Assembly: GCF_964031165.1 (NCBI RefSeq) | Contig: NZ_OZ035011.1 | Coordinates: forward strand, 657,001-721,000 | Length of the DNA stretch: 64,000 nt | From: Rickettsiella endosymbiont of Rhagonycha lignosa | GTDB taxonomy: Bacteria > Pseudomonadota > Gammaproteobacteria > Diplorickettsiales > Diplorickettsiaceae | Direction: 5' to 3' | The notes under the pieces: model-generated | What the model was told of the DNA's origin: nothing | Seen by the model: the letters and a program-made list of their open reading frames with translations, nothing else | The model's database searches: none | Part shown: positions 9,813-20,500 of the stretch, piece after piece | Numbering within the stretch: position 1 is the stretch's first letter | Layout of the letters: each line of letters starts with the position of its first letter | Position numbers and translations under genes: made by a program

Positions 9813-10724
9813 ATGCGTATACTCATAAGATTTGGTTTATTGATTGCATTACTGGTTGTATTCTTAATTATGCATGGCGATAGTTTTGCTGCGCGCGGTT
9901 GGTTATTACAAAGTTTGTGCAATGATCCTCGACTTTATTGTTTGGTCGTAGCGAGGGGGGAAACTTGGTATACCTTATTTCCTAATCCACAACGACGCGA
10001 GTTGGTGCAACGTATAAACCGTATGAATACGGGTATATGGCCTGGAATGAGGATCGCGGCACCACGAAATCTCGATGCAACTAATTGGATGGAGTATACA
10101 CCATTTTCACCTTACAGAACGCCTTCCGGGAGAAAAATGATCGTTTACTCTCCGGCATTGAATGCGTGGGCGGCTTATGGTCCAGCCGGAAATATCATTC
10201 GCTGGGGACCGGGATCAGGTGGACAAAATTGGTGTCCGGATTTAGGTAGGCCGTGTCATACGCCTTCTGGAGCATTCAAAATCTATGAAAAACGAGGAGC
10301 GGGTTGTCGATCAACTAAATTTCCTAAGCCTTATGGTGGGGCACCGATGCCTTACTGCATGTTTTTTAAAGGCGGTTTTGCGATGCACGGTTCACGCGGC
10401 GTACCTGGTTATAATGCCAGTCACGGTTGTCTGCGAATGTTTGTTGATGATGCGTATTGGCTGAACAAAGAATTTGCAGATATTGGTACGCAGGTGATAG
10501 TTTTACCTTATCCTTCGAATCATGTTCAGGTCAGTGATGATGACGATGATGATGACGATGATATAATCAGCAGCAATGATGAGTTCGATTTATTCGACAA
10601 TCAAATAGCGGATAATCAATTGGGAATCACCCACGCCGTCGATGAGCAAGTTGCAGCGAGTAAAGATGATAAAAATCAAGCTGAATTAAAAAAGATCGAA
10701 GATGCGATTACTAATCATGCTTAA
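9813..10724 (+). CDS. L,D-transpeptidase (YkuD) with poly-Asp tail
   Basis: Exported enzyme expected to make 3-3 peptidoglycan cross-links or attach proteins to peptidoglycan. An N-terminal hydrophobic segment (residues 5-27, ending SFAA) looks like a signal peptide or anchor. A LysM-like stretch follows (VARGETWYTLF to WPGMRIAAP, about 48-88). The YkuD catalytic signature is intact: HGSRGVPGYNASHGCLRM near residues 192-209, with the nucleophile Cys in SHGC. After the domain comes a run of nine Asp and an acidic tail of about 60 residues, which is not usual for the family. AAGGAG lies just before the ATG. Confidence 0.9.
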   Translation: MRILIRFGLLIALLVVFLIMHGDSFAARGWLLQSLCNDPRLYCLVVARGETWYTLFPNPQRRELVQRINRMNTGIWPGMRIAAPRNLDATNWMEYTPFSPYRTPSGRKMIVYSPALNAWAAYGPAGNIIRWGPGSGGQNWCPDLGRPCHTPSGAFKIYEKRGAGCRSTKFPKPYGGAPMPYCMFFKGGFAMHGSRGVPGYNASHGCLRMFVDDAYWLNKEFADIGTQVIVLPYPSNHVQVSDDDDDDDDDIISSNDEFDLFDNQIADNQLGITHAVDEQVAASKDDKNQAELKKIEDAITNHA

Positions 10725-10825
10725 TTTAGGATCTAGAAAAAGTAGGAAGGGAAACAAGTTGATGTATCTGACAGCAAGATAGAGTTTAAATTGGTGCAAA
10801 CGATTTTATTTTACTGAATACATTT

Positions 10826-11383
10826 ATGTCCTTACCTGCTTTGGATCATTTTCTACCTTGGATAAATCACTACGGTAGCCTAGCGATTTTTATTTGGTTT
10901 GCGTTAGGAATTTTTGCTTTACCGATACCGGAAGAATCCTTACTGTTACTACTGGGATTTTTAATGGCCAAAGGAAAACTGACTATCGTTTCCAGTTTAC
11001 TGGCAGCTTATGCAGGTAGTTGTTGCGGTATCAGCGGAAGTTATGGTCTGGGTCGGGCTACGGGTCATTATCTGAGTCAAAGTTGGGGACGATATATCGG
11101 ACTAACAGAAAAACGCTACCAAGCAGCGCACAATTGGTTTGAACGTTTCGGTAAATGGGCGCTAGTGATTGGTTATTTTATTCCTGGGGTGCGCCATCTG
11201 ACCGGTTATGTGGCGGGTGCATTAAAATTACCGTTTCGTTATTTTGCCGTGTTTGCTTATTCGGGTGCCGTGTTATGGGTGAGTTTGTTTGTTGGCATTG
11301 GTTATTTTTTTCACGACCACTGGCACAGTGGGGCTGAGGCGCTGCATACACAGATTAGTTTACTGTTAAAAACGTTTATCTAG
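10826..11383 (+). CDS. DedA-family membrane protein
   Basis: Inner-membrane protein of the DedA/VTT superfamily (185 aa, about five hydrophobic segments). The family-typical GYFIPGVRHLTGYVAGALK motif, with the conserved PG and Arg, is near residues 113-131. A re-entrant ALPIPEESLLLLLGF stretch is near 29-43. Family members act in lipid carrier or phospholipid translocation and envelope homeostasis; which lipid this one handles is not evident. It lies 100 bp after the L,D-transpeptidase in the same direction, so both may serve the envelope. Confidence 0.88.
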   Translation: MSLPALDHFLPWINHYGSLAIFIWFALGIFALPIPEESLLLLLGFLMAKGKLTIVSSLLAAYAGSCCGISGSYGLGRATGHYLSQSWGRYIGLTEKRYQAAHNWFERFGKWALVIGYFIPGVRHLTGYVAGALKLPFRYFAVFAYSGAVLWVSLFVGIGYFFHDHWHSGAEALHTQISLLLKTFI

Positions 11384-11693
11384 CTAACATTATTAATTAT
11401 ACAGCTTCAATTTTTATCGTCATTAGGCTTCATTGCCAAATTTCGTTGTTGCGAGCACCGAAGCTATGCATCAATCCAAGGAATATTGAGTAATGGATGG
11501 CCTACTTATTCTACTCGCTCGTCATAACAGCGATTTTTTTATGCCTCCTTTTTATTTTTAGTGCTATTTCAGCGTGAAAATTTCTAATTTTTTGTCCTAT
11601 GCTGATCTCGCAATTTTTAGAATTGCTCTTAATATTTAATTAATAAATTTAATTTATTATAAAGCCTAATAATTATAAAAATAAAGAATAGGC
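11384..11693. other. Intergenic region with a degenerate REP-like segment
   Basis: No gene seen. Around 11420-11545 it is less AT-rich and contains TTGCGAGCACCGAAGC, AATCC and later CGCTCGTCAT. This resembles, in degraded form, the CGTCATTGCGAGC...GCAATCC interspersed repeats common in intracellular bacteria. The last 80 bases are extremely AT-rich and probably hold the promoter of the next gene. Confidence 0.3.
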
Positions 11694-14159
11694 ATGAGTT
11701 CTCTGTTAGATACGATAAAAGATGTTTTAGCAAATGAAATTCCTAATAATACAACTGGATGTAAGGTAACTTTATCTGTTGGGGAGATTTTACTTCTCGT
11801 ATTAACTGTTTGCAAAAAAAATAAAGTCAATGACCTTGAACTCAACCAATTTTATCAGCTGTATCTCGAGGGTGTAAAAACCGAAGCAGATAGAGAGCTA
11901 ATTAAGGAAATCGAGAAAGTTATTACAGATAAGTGTTTTGTTATTAAGTCCGATTCTAAAACTATTAATGATGATCCAATCAGACGTTACTTTGAAACAA
12001 ACCTAGCCTACCATATTTTACAAAATAATGCCGAGACTTTGGACCATGCTAAATTAGAAAATTTTACTCAATGTTTGAAAAGTCGACTATTTTCCTTGCA
12101 AAATGTAAAACCCTCTTTATCTATAGTTGAAAAAATACTTAAAGGTGATTTGGATGGGAATGTATTAAACAAATATGAATTAGAATATGCAGAATTAACG
12201 CATAAATTACTAAAAAATGATTTTTATGGATTGTCTGAAGTTGCTTGTAAAAATTTATATCAAATTGCTTGTAGTACTATTTTAGCAACGTTAAATACTC
12301 AAAATGATGAATCAATGCCAGCTAATATTTATAGTCATAGTATCTTCACCATGGGTATGGATGGACGAGGGCGGTTCATTAAGCCATTTCATAATGAAGT
12401 TAGGACAACTGCTAAAGGGTTAATGAAGTCTATATCTCCTCTTCCTATGTACCATGATGTAGTAAATCCTGTTGAGGAAAGCTATGAGAATGTTTACTCC
12501 CCCTTCCAACGATCGGCTGATCAATCAGATTATATGATAGAAAGTCAATGGAGTCAGCGTTTGTTTTCGCGTCAAACACAAGTCTATTCAAATGGGATTT
12601 CTAGTACAACACTAGCGCAGATTAGAAATATGATTTTGCAACGCAGATTAGGATCTCATGATTATAATATTTCTTTTAAGCACTACATGACAGTTTTTGC
12701 TTCTTTAATGCTTTATAATAGTGGAGGACATTCATTTTTTGAAATTTTTGAGGTCTTCAAACTGCCATTTTGCGCAGAATTAATGGAGGATGAGTTAGAT
12801 ATTCAAGAGGCGTTAAAAAATGATAAGCTCATGTTTAAATTACTTTACGAAGATCAAAAAGATGCATTTGAACAGGCGCTTCAATCGACGCAATTTTATG
12901 CAAATAGGTTGTTAAATAAAAAACTACTAAATGCAGAATTTAAAAAACAAAGAATAAAAGACGATTCTGATTTATTCTCTATCTCTGAAGAGAAAATGAC
13001 ATTGCATCATGCAGTGATAAATTTAACTGCGGATGAGTTGCATAAACGATTAGATAGTTCAGATGATGAAAAAGCAAATATTGATTCGCTAAATCATAAA
13101 GGATGGACTGCATTGATGGTTGCTGCTCAATTGGGTAAAGTTGATCATGTAAATGAACTTCTTGCCGCTAAATCAAATATTGGGCGACAGGCAAATTGCT
13201 TGTCAGCGTTAGAGCTTGCAATAAAAAGTGAAAATTATAATGTCGTACTTGCTTTACTCAGTGCAGGAGCTGTCGTAAAGAGGAAAAATACTTCATTACA
13301 AAAGCTATACAAAACCTCACCTGCCATGTATTTAGCATGTCGTCAGAGAGATATGCGTATTCTTGAAGCGTTATTGCATTATAAAAATAAATTTAATTTT
13401 GAAGATATTAAAAAAGCGTTATTAATTGCATTACAAGCTGAAAATTTTGAAGCCATACGGGTATTAGTTAATTATATTAATCAGCATTTGGAAAAAAACG
13501 ATTTTTCAGAAGACTATAAATTTTTACTTTTAAAAAAGGCCATTACATTAGGTAGTTTGCAATTCATTCAAAATATCAAAAGTTTACTTTTTCCCTCTAC
13601 TAATCGAATTGACTATTCAACGTTACTGTATATTGCAGCTACAAAAGGATTTTTACCTATTGCTGGATATTTATTAAAATTGTCTAATAGTCATATTTCG
13701 AAGTTAGAAAATAAAGAACCGACTTTTTCAATAGATTTTAATAAATTATTACTTACCGCGCTAAAAAATAATCACTTTGCTATGGCAGTATTTTTGATAA
13801 TCGCGGGTGCTAATCCTGCCGCTATACCTATTAATAGCTCTTGTTTTATGCAGTTTTCTAACTATTTGTTAGACCCTAAATTGAGTGAATTTCTTTTTAC
13901 TGAAGTTGAGAATGAACTTATTGCTAAAAGAATTAAAGATATCGGAGAAAGCTTGCAACAAAGAGAAAGCGGTGTATTTCATGATTTTTTGACAAGGCTT
14001 GTTAGTTTCTTGAACAAAATTTTGCCGAATAATTGGAGATTGGGTTATAACGATAAAACATTAGTTATGCGTAAATTATCATTGCTGTTTACTAGTAAAA
14101 ATCCGGTAGAAATAGCTTCTATTGAACATCCATTAGAATCTCCAATCAAAGCCATATAG
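11694..14159 (+). CDS. Ankyrin-repeat protein, 821 aa
   Basis: The C-terminal half (about residues 450-715) has ankyrin-type helix pairs of near-canonical spacing, clearest in LNHKGWTALMVAAQLGKVDH, LSALELAIKSENYNVVLALL and FLIIAGANPAA. The N-terminal 440 residues are helical and not recognised, and do not share the KHVG/ECTxGFH module of the 45-residue-repeat proteins. There is no signal peptide. Ankyrin proteins in Legionellales are often type IV effectors, but secretion here is only an inference. The start ATG at 11694 lacks a strong SD (AATAGG upstream). Confidence 0.85.
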   Translation: MSSLLDTIKDVLANEIPNNTTGCKVTLSVGEILLLVLTVCKKNKVNDLELNQFYQLYLEGVKTEADRELIKEIEKVITDKCFVIKSDSKTINDDPIRRYFETNLAYHILQNNAETLDHAKLENFTQCLKSRLFSLQNVKPSLSIVEKILKGDLDGNVLNKYELEYAELTHKLLKNDFYGLSEVACKNLYQIACSTILATLNTQNDESMPANIYSHSIFTMGMDGRGRFIKPFHNEVRTTAKGLMKSISPLPMYHDVVNPVEESYENVYSPFQRSADQSDYMIESQWSQRLFSRQTQVYSNGISSTTLAQIRNMILQRRLGSHDYNISFKHYMTVFASLMLYNSGGHSFFEIFEVFKLPFCAELMEDELDIQEALKNDKLMFKLLYEDQKDAFEQALQSTQFYANRLLNKKLLNAEFKKQRIKDDSDLFSISEEKMTLHHAVINLTADELHKRLDSSDDEKANIDSLNHKGWTALMVAAQLGKVDHVNELLAAKSNIGRQANCLSALELAIKSENYNVVLALLSAGAVVKRKNTSLQKLYKTSPAMYLACRQRDMRILEALLHYKNKFNFEDIKKALLIALQAENFEAIRVLVNYINQHLEKNDFSEDYKFLLLKKAITLGSLQFIQNIKSLLFPSTNRIDYSTLLYIAATKGFLPIAGYLLKLSNSHISKLENKEPTFSIDFNKLLLTALKNNHFAMAVFLIIAGANPAAIPINSSCFMQFSNYLLDPKLSEFLFTEVENELIAKRIKDIGESLQQRESGVFHDFLTRLVSFLNKILPNNWRLGYNDKTLVMRKLSLLFTSKNPVEIASIEHPLESPIKAI

Positions 14160-14282
14160 TGAAGTATACGGTCTTATCTTTAGTAAAAAAACTTAAATTC
14201 CAGCAAGCTGAATAATCAAACTTGAATTGAGACCTGCAGGCCTGCTATATGGATATTACTACGATAAATGCAAATAGAGTTT

Positions 14283-14396
14283 ATGAAATTATTAGGGGAA
14301 CTTAGAGAATCTGGGATTTACATTTTTTTTGTGTCTGATGCAATACGCAATATGCAAAATATTGTTAGTGAAAAGAAAATAAAAGTCTCAGACTAG
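14283..14396 (+). CDS. Possible small ORF, 37 aa
   Basis: Starts MKLLGELRESGIYIFFV and ends EKKIKVSD. Amino-acid composition looks protein-like and a weak AGAG lies before the ATG. It could equally be a remnant of a larger lost gene. No family recognised. Confidence 0.2.
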   Translation: MKLLGELRESGIYIFFVSDAIRNMQNIVSEKKIKVSD

Positions 14397-14502
14397 CAAT
14401 TGGTTTTTAAAAAATTAATGGAATTTTTAAATAAAGAATTTTTGCAACACCAAGAATAACATCATAGTAGTTCATTAAATAGATATAGTTTAGCCGCCAA
14501 TC

Positions 14503-14537
14503 TTTCAGTAAACTCCCACTCACACCAGAGTGGGAAC
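14503..14537. repeat. Fragment of addA 3' end forming a hairpin
   Basis: Matches the end of addA (bases around 17590-17625) and of the truncated copy at 15117-15474, but with an internal deletion. TCCCACTC (14514-14521) and GAGTGGGA (14528-14535) now form a perfect 8-bp stem with a 6-base loop. It lies just beyond the stop of the minus-strand gene at 14558-14953 and may shape its mRNA end, although no T-run follows. Confidence 0.5.
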
Positions 14538-14557
14538 GAATATATTTTATTCTATTA

Positions 14558-14953
14558 TTAGGGTGATTTGCTTATGAAAGCACTTGCGTGTTGATCTTGT
14601 ATGCTATTAGGTAATTGTGTATTTTTTTCATCAAAGAATAATGAGTAGTTTTCTATTGGAGATACTGGGGCGTTGATATTATTATCATTAGAATTTTCTT
14701 TGCTAATGACTTTTTCGTTTTTATCATTTCTATTATTTGATGCTTCTTGAAGTGTACAGAGTAATGCCGTTTCATTCTCTAACGGATCAGAATTTTTTTG
14801 TTTAGTTGAATTTTTATTTTTTGAAGCAAAAAACCAAATAAACAGTGTACTAAGCAGAACAATAGGTAAACACACCACAGCGAATGTTACTTTCGTTTTA
14901 TTAGTAAAACGGTTTATTATTAATGAATTAAAAAATATTCCCACTGCATGCAA
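14558..14953 (-). CDS. Small single-span membrane protein, 131 aa
   Basis: Hypothetical. A single hydrophobic segment (about residues 22-43, ending LSTLFIWFFA) follows a short basic N-terminus. The remaining 85 residues are polar, rich in Asn, Asp and Lys, and probably disordered. No conserved motif and no clear SD. It sits in a decaying region, so it may be a fragment; the hydrophobic segment argues that it is, or was, expressed. Confidence 0.45.
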   Translation of the reverse strand: MHAVGIFFNSLIINRFTNKTKVTFAVVCLPIVLLSTLFIWFFASKNKNSTKQKNSDPLENETALLCTLQEASNNRNDKNEKVISKENSNDNNINAPVSPIENYSLFFDEKNTQLPNSIQDQHASAFISKSP

Positions 14954-15116
14954 ATAATTTAGAAGATTACGGGATATTTATTAAGCCAGTATTAAGAAAG
15001 TCTTCTGCAAAATAATTTCTTTCGTTATGACTTTGATTTTAGCTGCGTACTTATTCTCAACCTCTTCAAGAAAATTTCTCGCTTTAAACGCTGTTTACTT
15101 CCTTTCTTCTTATTCA

Positions 15117-15474
15117 TCAGACTTTAAAATGCTCGATTGATTCAGTCATAGACGTTTCAGTGAACTCCCATTCACACCAGAGCGAAGTAAGTGGGAAATA
15201 CAAACTACAGCATACAGTTTGTTGCATATCTAACAACAATGCGTGTGCATAATTATTCAGTTGTTGTTGATGTTGTTGCATGGCAGATTTTAAAAATTCT
15301 TCGGGTTTATTGCCTTGATAGTCGGAGGTTTTATAATCAATAACCCAACAAATATTCGTAACGGGATCGATAAACGTTCGATCGATGACACAAATTTGCA
15401 ATTCGCCATTGAGTAGGGCAGTGATGCCGTATTCTGATTGTACAGTTTGATGTTGTTGGCTTAATATCCAAAGT
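15117..15474 (-). pseudogene. Truncated duplicate of the addA 3' end
   Basis: Homologous by eye to the last ~120 codons of the addA-like gene at 17565-20993, starting at the equivalent of LLSQQHQ (near 15474) and ending shortly before the native end. An in-frame stop (TAG) lies just upstream, and no start codon or SD is seen. The RecB-family nuclease residues are kept (VIDYKTSDYQGNKPEEFL followed by QQQLNNYA), but helicase domains are absent. It lacks a 7-codon insertion present in the full gene. An internal ATG could express a 94-residue piece; I regard it as a non-functional copy. Confidence 0.8.
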
Positions 15475-15583
15475 GTTAATTCTAAATTAATAAGTTAGTC
15501 TATTAATTAAATAATTCGTCAGAGTGAAGCAAAGATTAGCTGGCCATAAACCTTGGAAGCCTATCCGCGTTCATCCCTTAGCT

Positions 15584-17326
15584 TCAGGGTGTGAACGCAG
15601 GTAAGCTAGCGGCTGTAGTTTCATCATGTGTTGAATGAGTAAAATTGCTTCGCAGTTTCTCTAAATGCTCACTAGCCTTTAAAAACTCTTCTTGCAACTC
15701 GTTAATTGTTTGGTGGCTGGTAGTAGTAAAACAATTTGGTGCATGAAAAAATATTTTCATAAATTGCCTATAAATGAGTATGCATAACTTAATCAAAAGG
15801 CGATAACGCGGCTCATCAATCATGAGTTGATGGTCTTTTTTCCATTGTTCAAAAATACTATTGATATAGGATGTATCCACTTGTTGGATAGGAATACTTT
15901 TCAAATTATTTATTAATTGATTAACAGATTTTTGCTTTGATTTCCCAGATTTTAAAAATAGCGTGGGTGAATAAGATTGATTTTCAAGTTTTTTTATTGC
16001 TGTTATAAACCAATTCAAATGCAACACTGCATTTTGAAAATCAAAAAATTCATCTTTAATTTTCGTCTCTTTTTCTTCTTCTTTTAGTTTCTTTAGATAG
16101 GGGAGGGTTGATGTAAAAGAGTTTTTTGCAAATTGTTGAAATAAACAACAGGCATGCCACAATGAACACTGAAAAGTATTATTTTCAGAATCAGACGTTG
16201 TATAAGTGTTTTTACCTTCAAGCACTATAGTGGGATTCTTGTGTTTCTCGCAGCTTTTCAGCAATACATGCCGCCAGCGGGGATGTATTTTGCTAATTCT
16301 GCAATTTGTGTCTGAGAATTTTGAAACTGCTCTTCCAAGTTGTTAATTTTACTATTTAAAAAATCTTGAGTTTTATTCTTTATTTTTTTTAAAAATTCTT
16401 TGTCATTATTAAGACTCAATTGAGTTTCAAATGAAGACAAATTGTTGCATTTTTCAACCAAAATTTCCAGCGTAGCTTCCGATAAAAAAGCAGTATCAGA
16501 GAGGGTTGTATAGTCATTCAACCAGTCTTTAACGGGTTCGCCTAAATGTTTATTGAGAAATTCGAGTTTATTCTTAATCATATCAAGTTTATTGCTATAA
16601 TCTTGATAGTGGTTTGCCAAAAGGATAAGACAGTCTTGATAAAAATCATTATATAAACTTGGGTTTTCACATTCACTTTTAACTTGTTGAAGGTTTAATT
16701 CCAAAAAATTCTTTTTAATTCTGTTTTTTAGCAACTGAATAGCTTGTTCATGCGCTGTAAAAATAAAATAACTTAAATTCGGTTCATTTTGATTAAGATA
16801 AGAATGTTTAATAATCTCGAAAAAATTGAGCAATTTTTCAGGATTTTTTATGTGATTTTTTATTAACTGGATGCAAGAATCGAACTGATCGTCAAAATCA
16901 TTCTGGTCATTAAGCTGTAAATCAGCTAATATGAATGGAAGTTTTTTTTCTGAAAGTTCTTTAAAAAAACCATTTTTTTCTCTACAATACAATACAGCAT
17001 ATTCGGTGAATATGCTCTAGTAGGCTAACTTTATTTTTCGCTTCTAGTTCATCATATTCTATAAGACTGGCTTCTATTTCGGCAGTAGCTACTGTTAAAT
17101 TAATTTGATTATTATTAAGATGATTGATTTGAAGTTCCAGTTTAGCAAGAAATTCCAATTGATTGACTACTTTACTGATCCACTCTTTTCCCCAAGCTTG
17201 AAAACTCCCTAATTCTGTAAAATTAAATAAAGCTTGTTGCAAGTCATTAATCCAAGTGCTTTTTTTAAGCCTTAAGTCATATTTGCTTTTAAGGTTAGAA
17301 ATAATACTTTCTTTATAACTTATCAT
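15584..17326 (-). pseudogene. Broken ~580-codon coiled-coil gene in three frames
   Basis: Three consecutive reading frames (17326-16982, 16992-16258, 16264-15584) overlap by 7-11 bases. The second and third open only with TTG lacking any SD. At the first junction the second frame is open further upstream and reads SIFTEYAVLYCREKNGFF, so one base change near 17020 joins the two smoothly. At the second junction a short stretch of the third frame also looks coding (LAACIAEKLRETQ), suggesting more than one indel. The product would be a helical, Lys/Glu/Asn-rich coiled-coil protein of unknown function. The first segment has an ATG at 17326 preceded by GAGG. An alternative is three overlapping small genes, which I think less likely. 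Confidence 0.6.
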
Positions 17327-17564
17327 GGGAACCTCATTTTTTGTTATCTAATGAAGGTAATTTTTGTATTTTTATTTTTCTCCCAGAAAAATTAAAATTT
17401 TATTATTGAATTAGCAGTATATTCCTTTAGGCTTAAACCTAAATTAAGTATTTATTAGAATTAATTAAGGTTTAGGCCCGGATGAATTCAAAAAATGGCT
17501 GATTCTTACCTCAAGTTTATCGGATGTTGGCAAAAAATATAAAAAATTCTATAGCTGAATTTAA

Positions 17565-20500
17565 CTAATTAGCATTTTCAATAAGCGGAATTTCGCTGAA
17601 CTCCCATTCACACCAGAGTGAGGTGAGTGGGAAATACAAACCACAGCGTACGGTCTGTTGCGTGTCTAACAACAATGCGCGTGCGTAATCATTTAATTGT
17701 TGTTGATGTTGTTGCATGGCAGATTTTAAAAATTCTTCGGGTTTATTGCCTTGATAATCGGTGGTTTTATAATCAATAATCCAACGGATATTCTTCGCAT
17801 TTGAATAACTATCGGTAATTGGCACAATAAACGTTCGATCGATGACATAATGTTGCAATTCGCCATTGAGTAGGGCAGTGATGGCATATTCTGATTGTGC
17901 AGCCTGATGTTGTTGGCTCAATAACCAACGTCCACGGGGATCGGCTAAGGTTTTTTCTAAACAGGCATGCAGTTTTGCTAAGGCTTGTGGTATTTGCTCT
18001 GCAAGCAATCCATTTTGTGCCAATAAACCCACTAACATGGCTTGTACAGAGCGTATTTTTTCTTTATTCCATTTTTGCAAACCATCTTGACTGATTTGAT
18101 ACAGTAAACGATGGATTACTGTTCCTAATATCCGCTCGGGATGCAATTCATAATGATAAGAATACACTTGAGATTTTATCTCAGAAGATGTTGCAAATTG
18201 ACAAGGAATAGATTGCCAATCAGCCGGTAACCGTTTTAATAAACCTTGTGTGCGCATGCCTAGCGTATTTTTTGCTGATGCATGCGCTACAATCTGCTTC
18301 GATTGGATATCCATAACTGGCCATAAGTGACTTAATAATGAATGTGGAGCAGGAGATTTAAGTTCTCCTGAGGCATCGCGAATTAATGTGCCTAGTAAAT
18401 GTAAGGATTGCTTGGCACGCGTGCAAGCAACATATAATAAGCGGATTAATTCAGCTGCATTTTTTTGCTTTTCTTCACTAAAAAGATAGTCATAAATTAA
18501 ATCATGTTCTTCATGAGTGGCTTTAATCGGCGCCAATAAAAAATCTTTTTTTTGTTGCGCAAAGATTTTCTCACTCGATAATAATAATGGGGATTGCAGA
18601 GCGCGACCACGCCGATGCAAGCCCGGTAAGATGACATGATCATATTCTAAACCTTTGGCTTTATGGATGGTCATGACTTCGACAGCATGTGCGGAAATGG
18701 CAGAAGTGGTTTGAGTATAAATATGACTTAACTCATCTTCTAGTTTAAAAAAATCCAGTGCTGGGCCTTCCTGTTTAATTTTATTTTCTAAAAAATTTAA
18801 ATACGTATGGATATGATCCATTTCTTCCCAGCTTGACAAGGTGGTCGGTCCGCCTAAGGCTAACCAGGTTTGTTTGACCCATAAGTGTAAAGAAAGTCGA
18901 CCTTGTTGTTGCAAACTTTGTCGTAAAATGGGCAGGATGCGACGTAAACGTTGTTTAGTGTCTGCACTAAGTGGAATTTCTTCAAATTGCTGTAGCTGTT
19001 GCCAAATACTGAGCGATGTTTTTTTTTCATCATCCCACTGCGTAATTTGGTATAGATCGCTTAACGACAAACCACAATAAGGCGAGCGTAATAAGGCGAG
19101 CCAAGCGATCCTATCCCCTAAGTGATGTAACGCACGGGTTAAGGCTAATAGATCGCGTACCGCTGATTTTTCGGCGAGACTATCAATTTCTACGGCTTGA
19201 TAAGCAATCGCGGCGCGCTGCAGGGCCGGTAAAATACTGCTTAAATGACTCCGTGCACGGACTAGGACTACAATAGAAGCTTTGCTATCTTTACGCTGAA
19301 TTTTTTGAATAATTTTTATGATCTGCTCAGCTTCTGCGGATTCTGCTAAGACGGCATCATCTGCTTGCTGCCAGTAGGTACAAACGGCAGCGTTATATTG
19401 TTGTGCTTGCGAGTAAGCGCTTGCAGGAGAGAAACAAATAGTGCCGAGTTGCAGGTCCTGAGTGTTTGGCAGTAATTGGCTAAATTGTTGATTCACCCAA
19501 TCGATAATGCCAGGTGTAGAACGAAAATTAACTGACAAACTTAAAGCTTGCAGTTGCATCGTGCCAATACCGTAGTGTTGCACCTGTAAAAATAAACCGA
19601 CTTCGGCTTTGCGAAATCGATAGATGGATTGCATGGGATCACCGACTAAAAATAAACTGCGACCCTCTTGATTCTGCCAACCGGCGGTTAATTTTTCGAT
19701 TAAGTTCAATTGTGTATTGGAAGTATCTTGAAATTCATCCACAAGTAAATGTTGGATTTGATAGTCTAAGGCGAGTGCTAAATCACTGGGATTCTCGGTC
19801 TGACCTAAGGCAGCGCTAGCTGCGAGTAAGATTTCGGTGTAATCGACTTTTTGTTGTTGTTGGAAAATAATTTTTAAATGGGCAACCAATACCGGTAATA
19901 ATTCAAAGAGTGACTTGAGAATCTGCCATTGTGACTCGGTATAATGTAAAGGCGGTGCTTGTTTTAAAGCGATTAAGGTTTCTTGTACTAAATCTTGCTG
20001 ACTTAAATGGTCAATTAAATTCAAACATTGTTTTTTTAGTGTTTGAATCTCTGTCTGTGCCGCTTTATTTTTTATTTCATTGGCAGCAGCAAAACCTTCT
20101 GTTTTTCGTAGTTGTTTGCGCCAAGTATTCGATTCAGTTAGCAATAACTGACTTACTGCTTGCCAAAAGTTTACATCATCATGCTGGACTAAAGGTATTC
20201 GCAGGCGCTGCTGTAAGGAAAAATTTATAACCTGAAAAAGTTCTTTGGCGATGTCTTTGCTAATTAATCGATTTAATTTTTCGACTAATAGCTGATTAAT
20301 GTTAAATAAAGTATGTTCTAAATCTTCGCGTAAATGGTGTTGGTGTTGCAGCAAATAGTCCAACCATTGTTCGCGTCGAGCTAACATGGGAATGAATAAA
20401 TTTTCTACACGTTGAAAATCATTATCTAAATGACTCAACAAATGACTTAATGCGACTTGCCAGGGCAATGGTTCTTCGAGCTGCTGGAGTAGTTCTTGTA

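Larger units (their letters stand above)
14160..14557. other. Gene-poor stretch with decayed fragments
   Basis: No confident gene. It holds a possible 37-codon ORF (14283-14396) and a hairpin derived from the addA 3' end (14503-14537). The rest is featureless AT-rich DNA and appears to be part of a decaying segment reaching to 17.5 kb. Confidence 0.5.

Noticed and set aside
17327-17564. Plus-strand ORF beginning near LGPDEFKKWLIL
   Set aside because: About 30 codons, no start codon or SD; too weak to call a gene or a transposase remnant.
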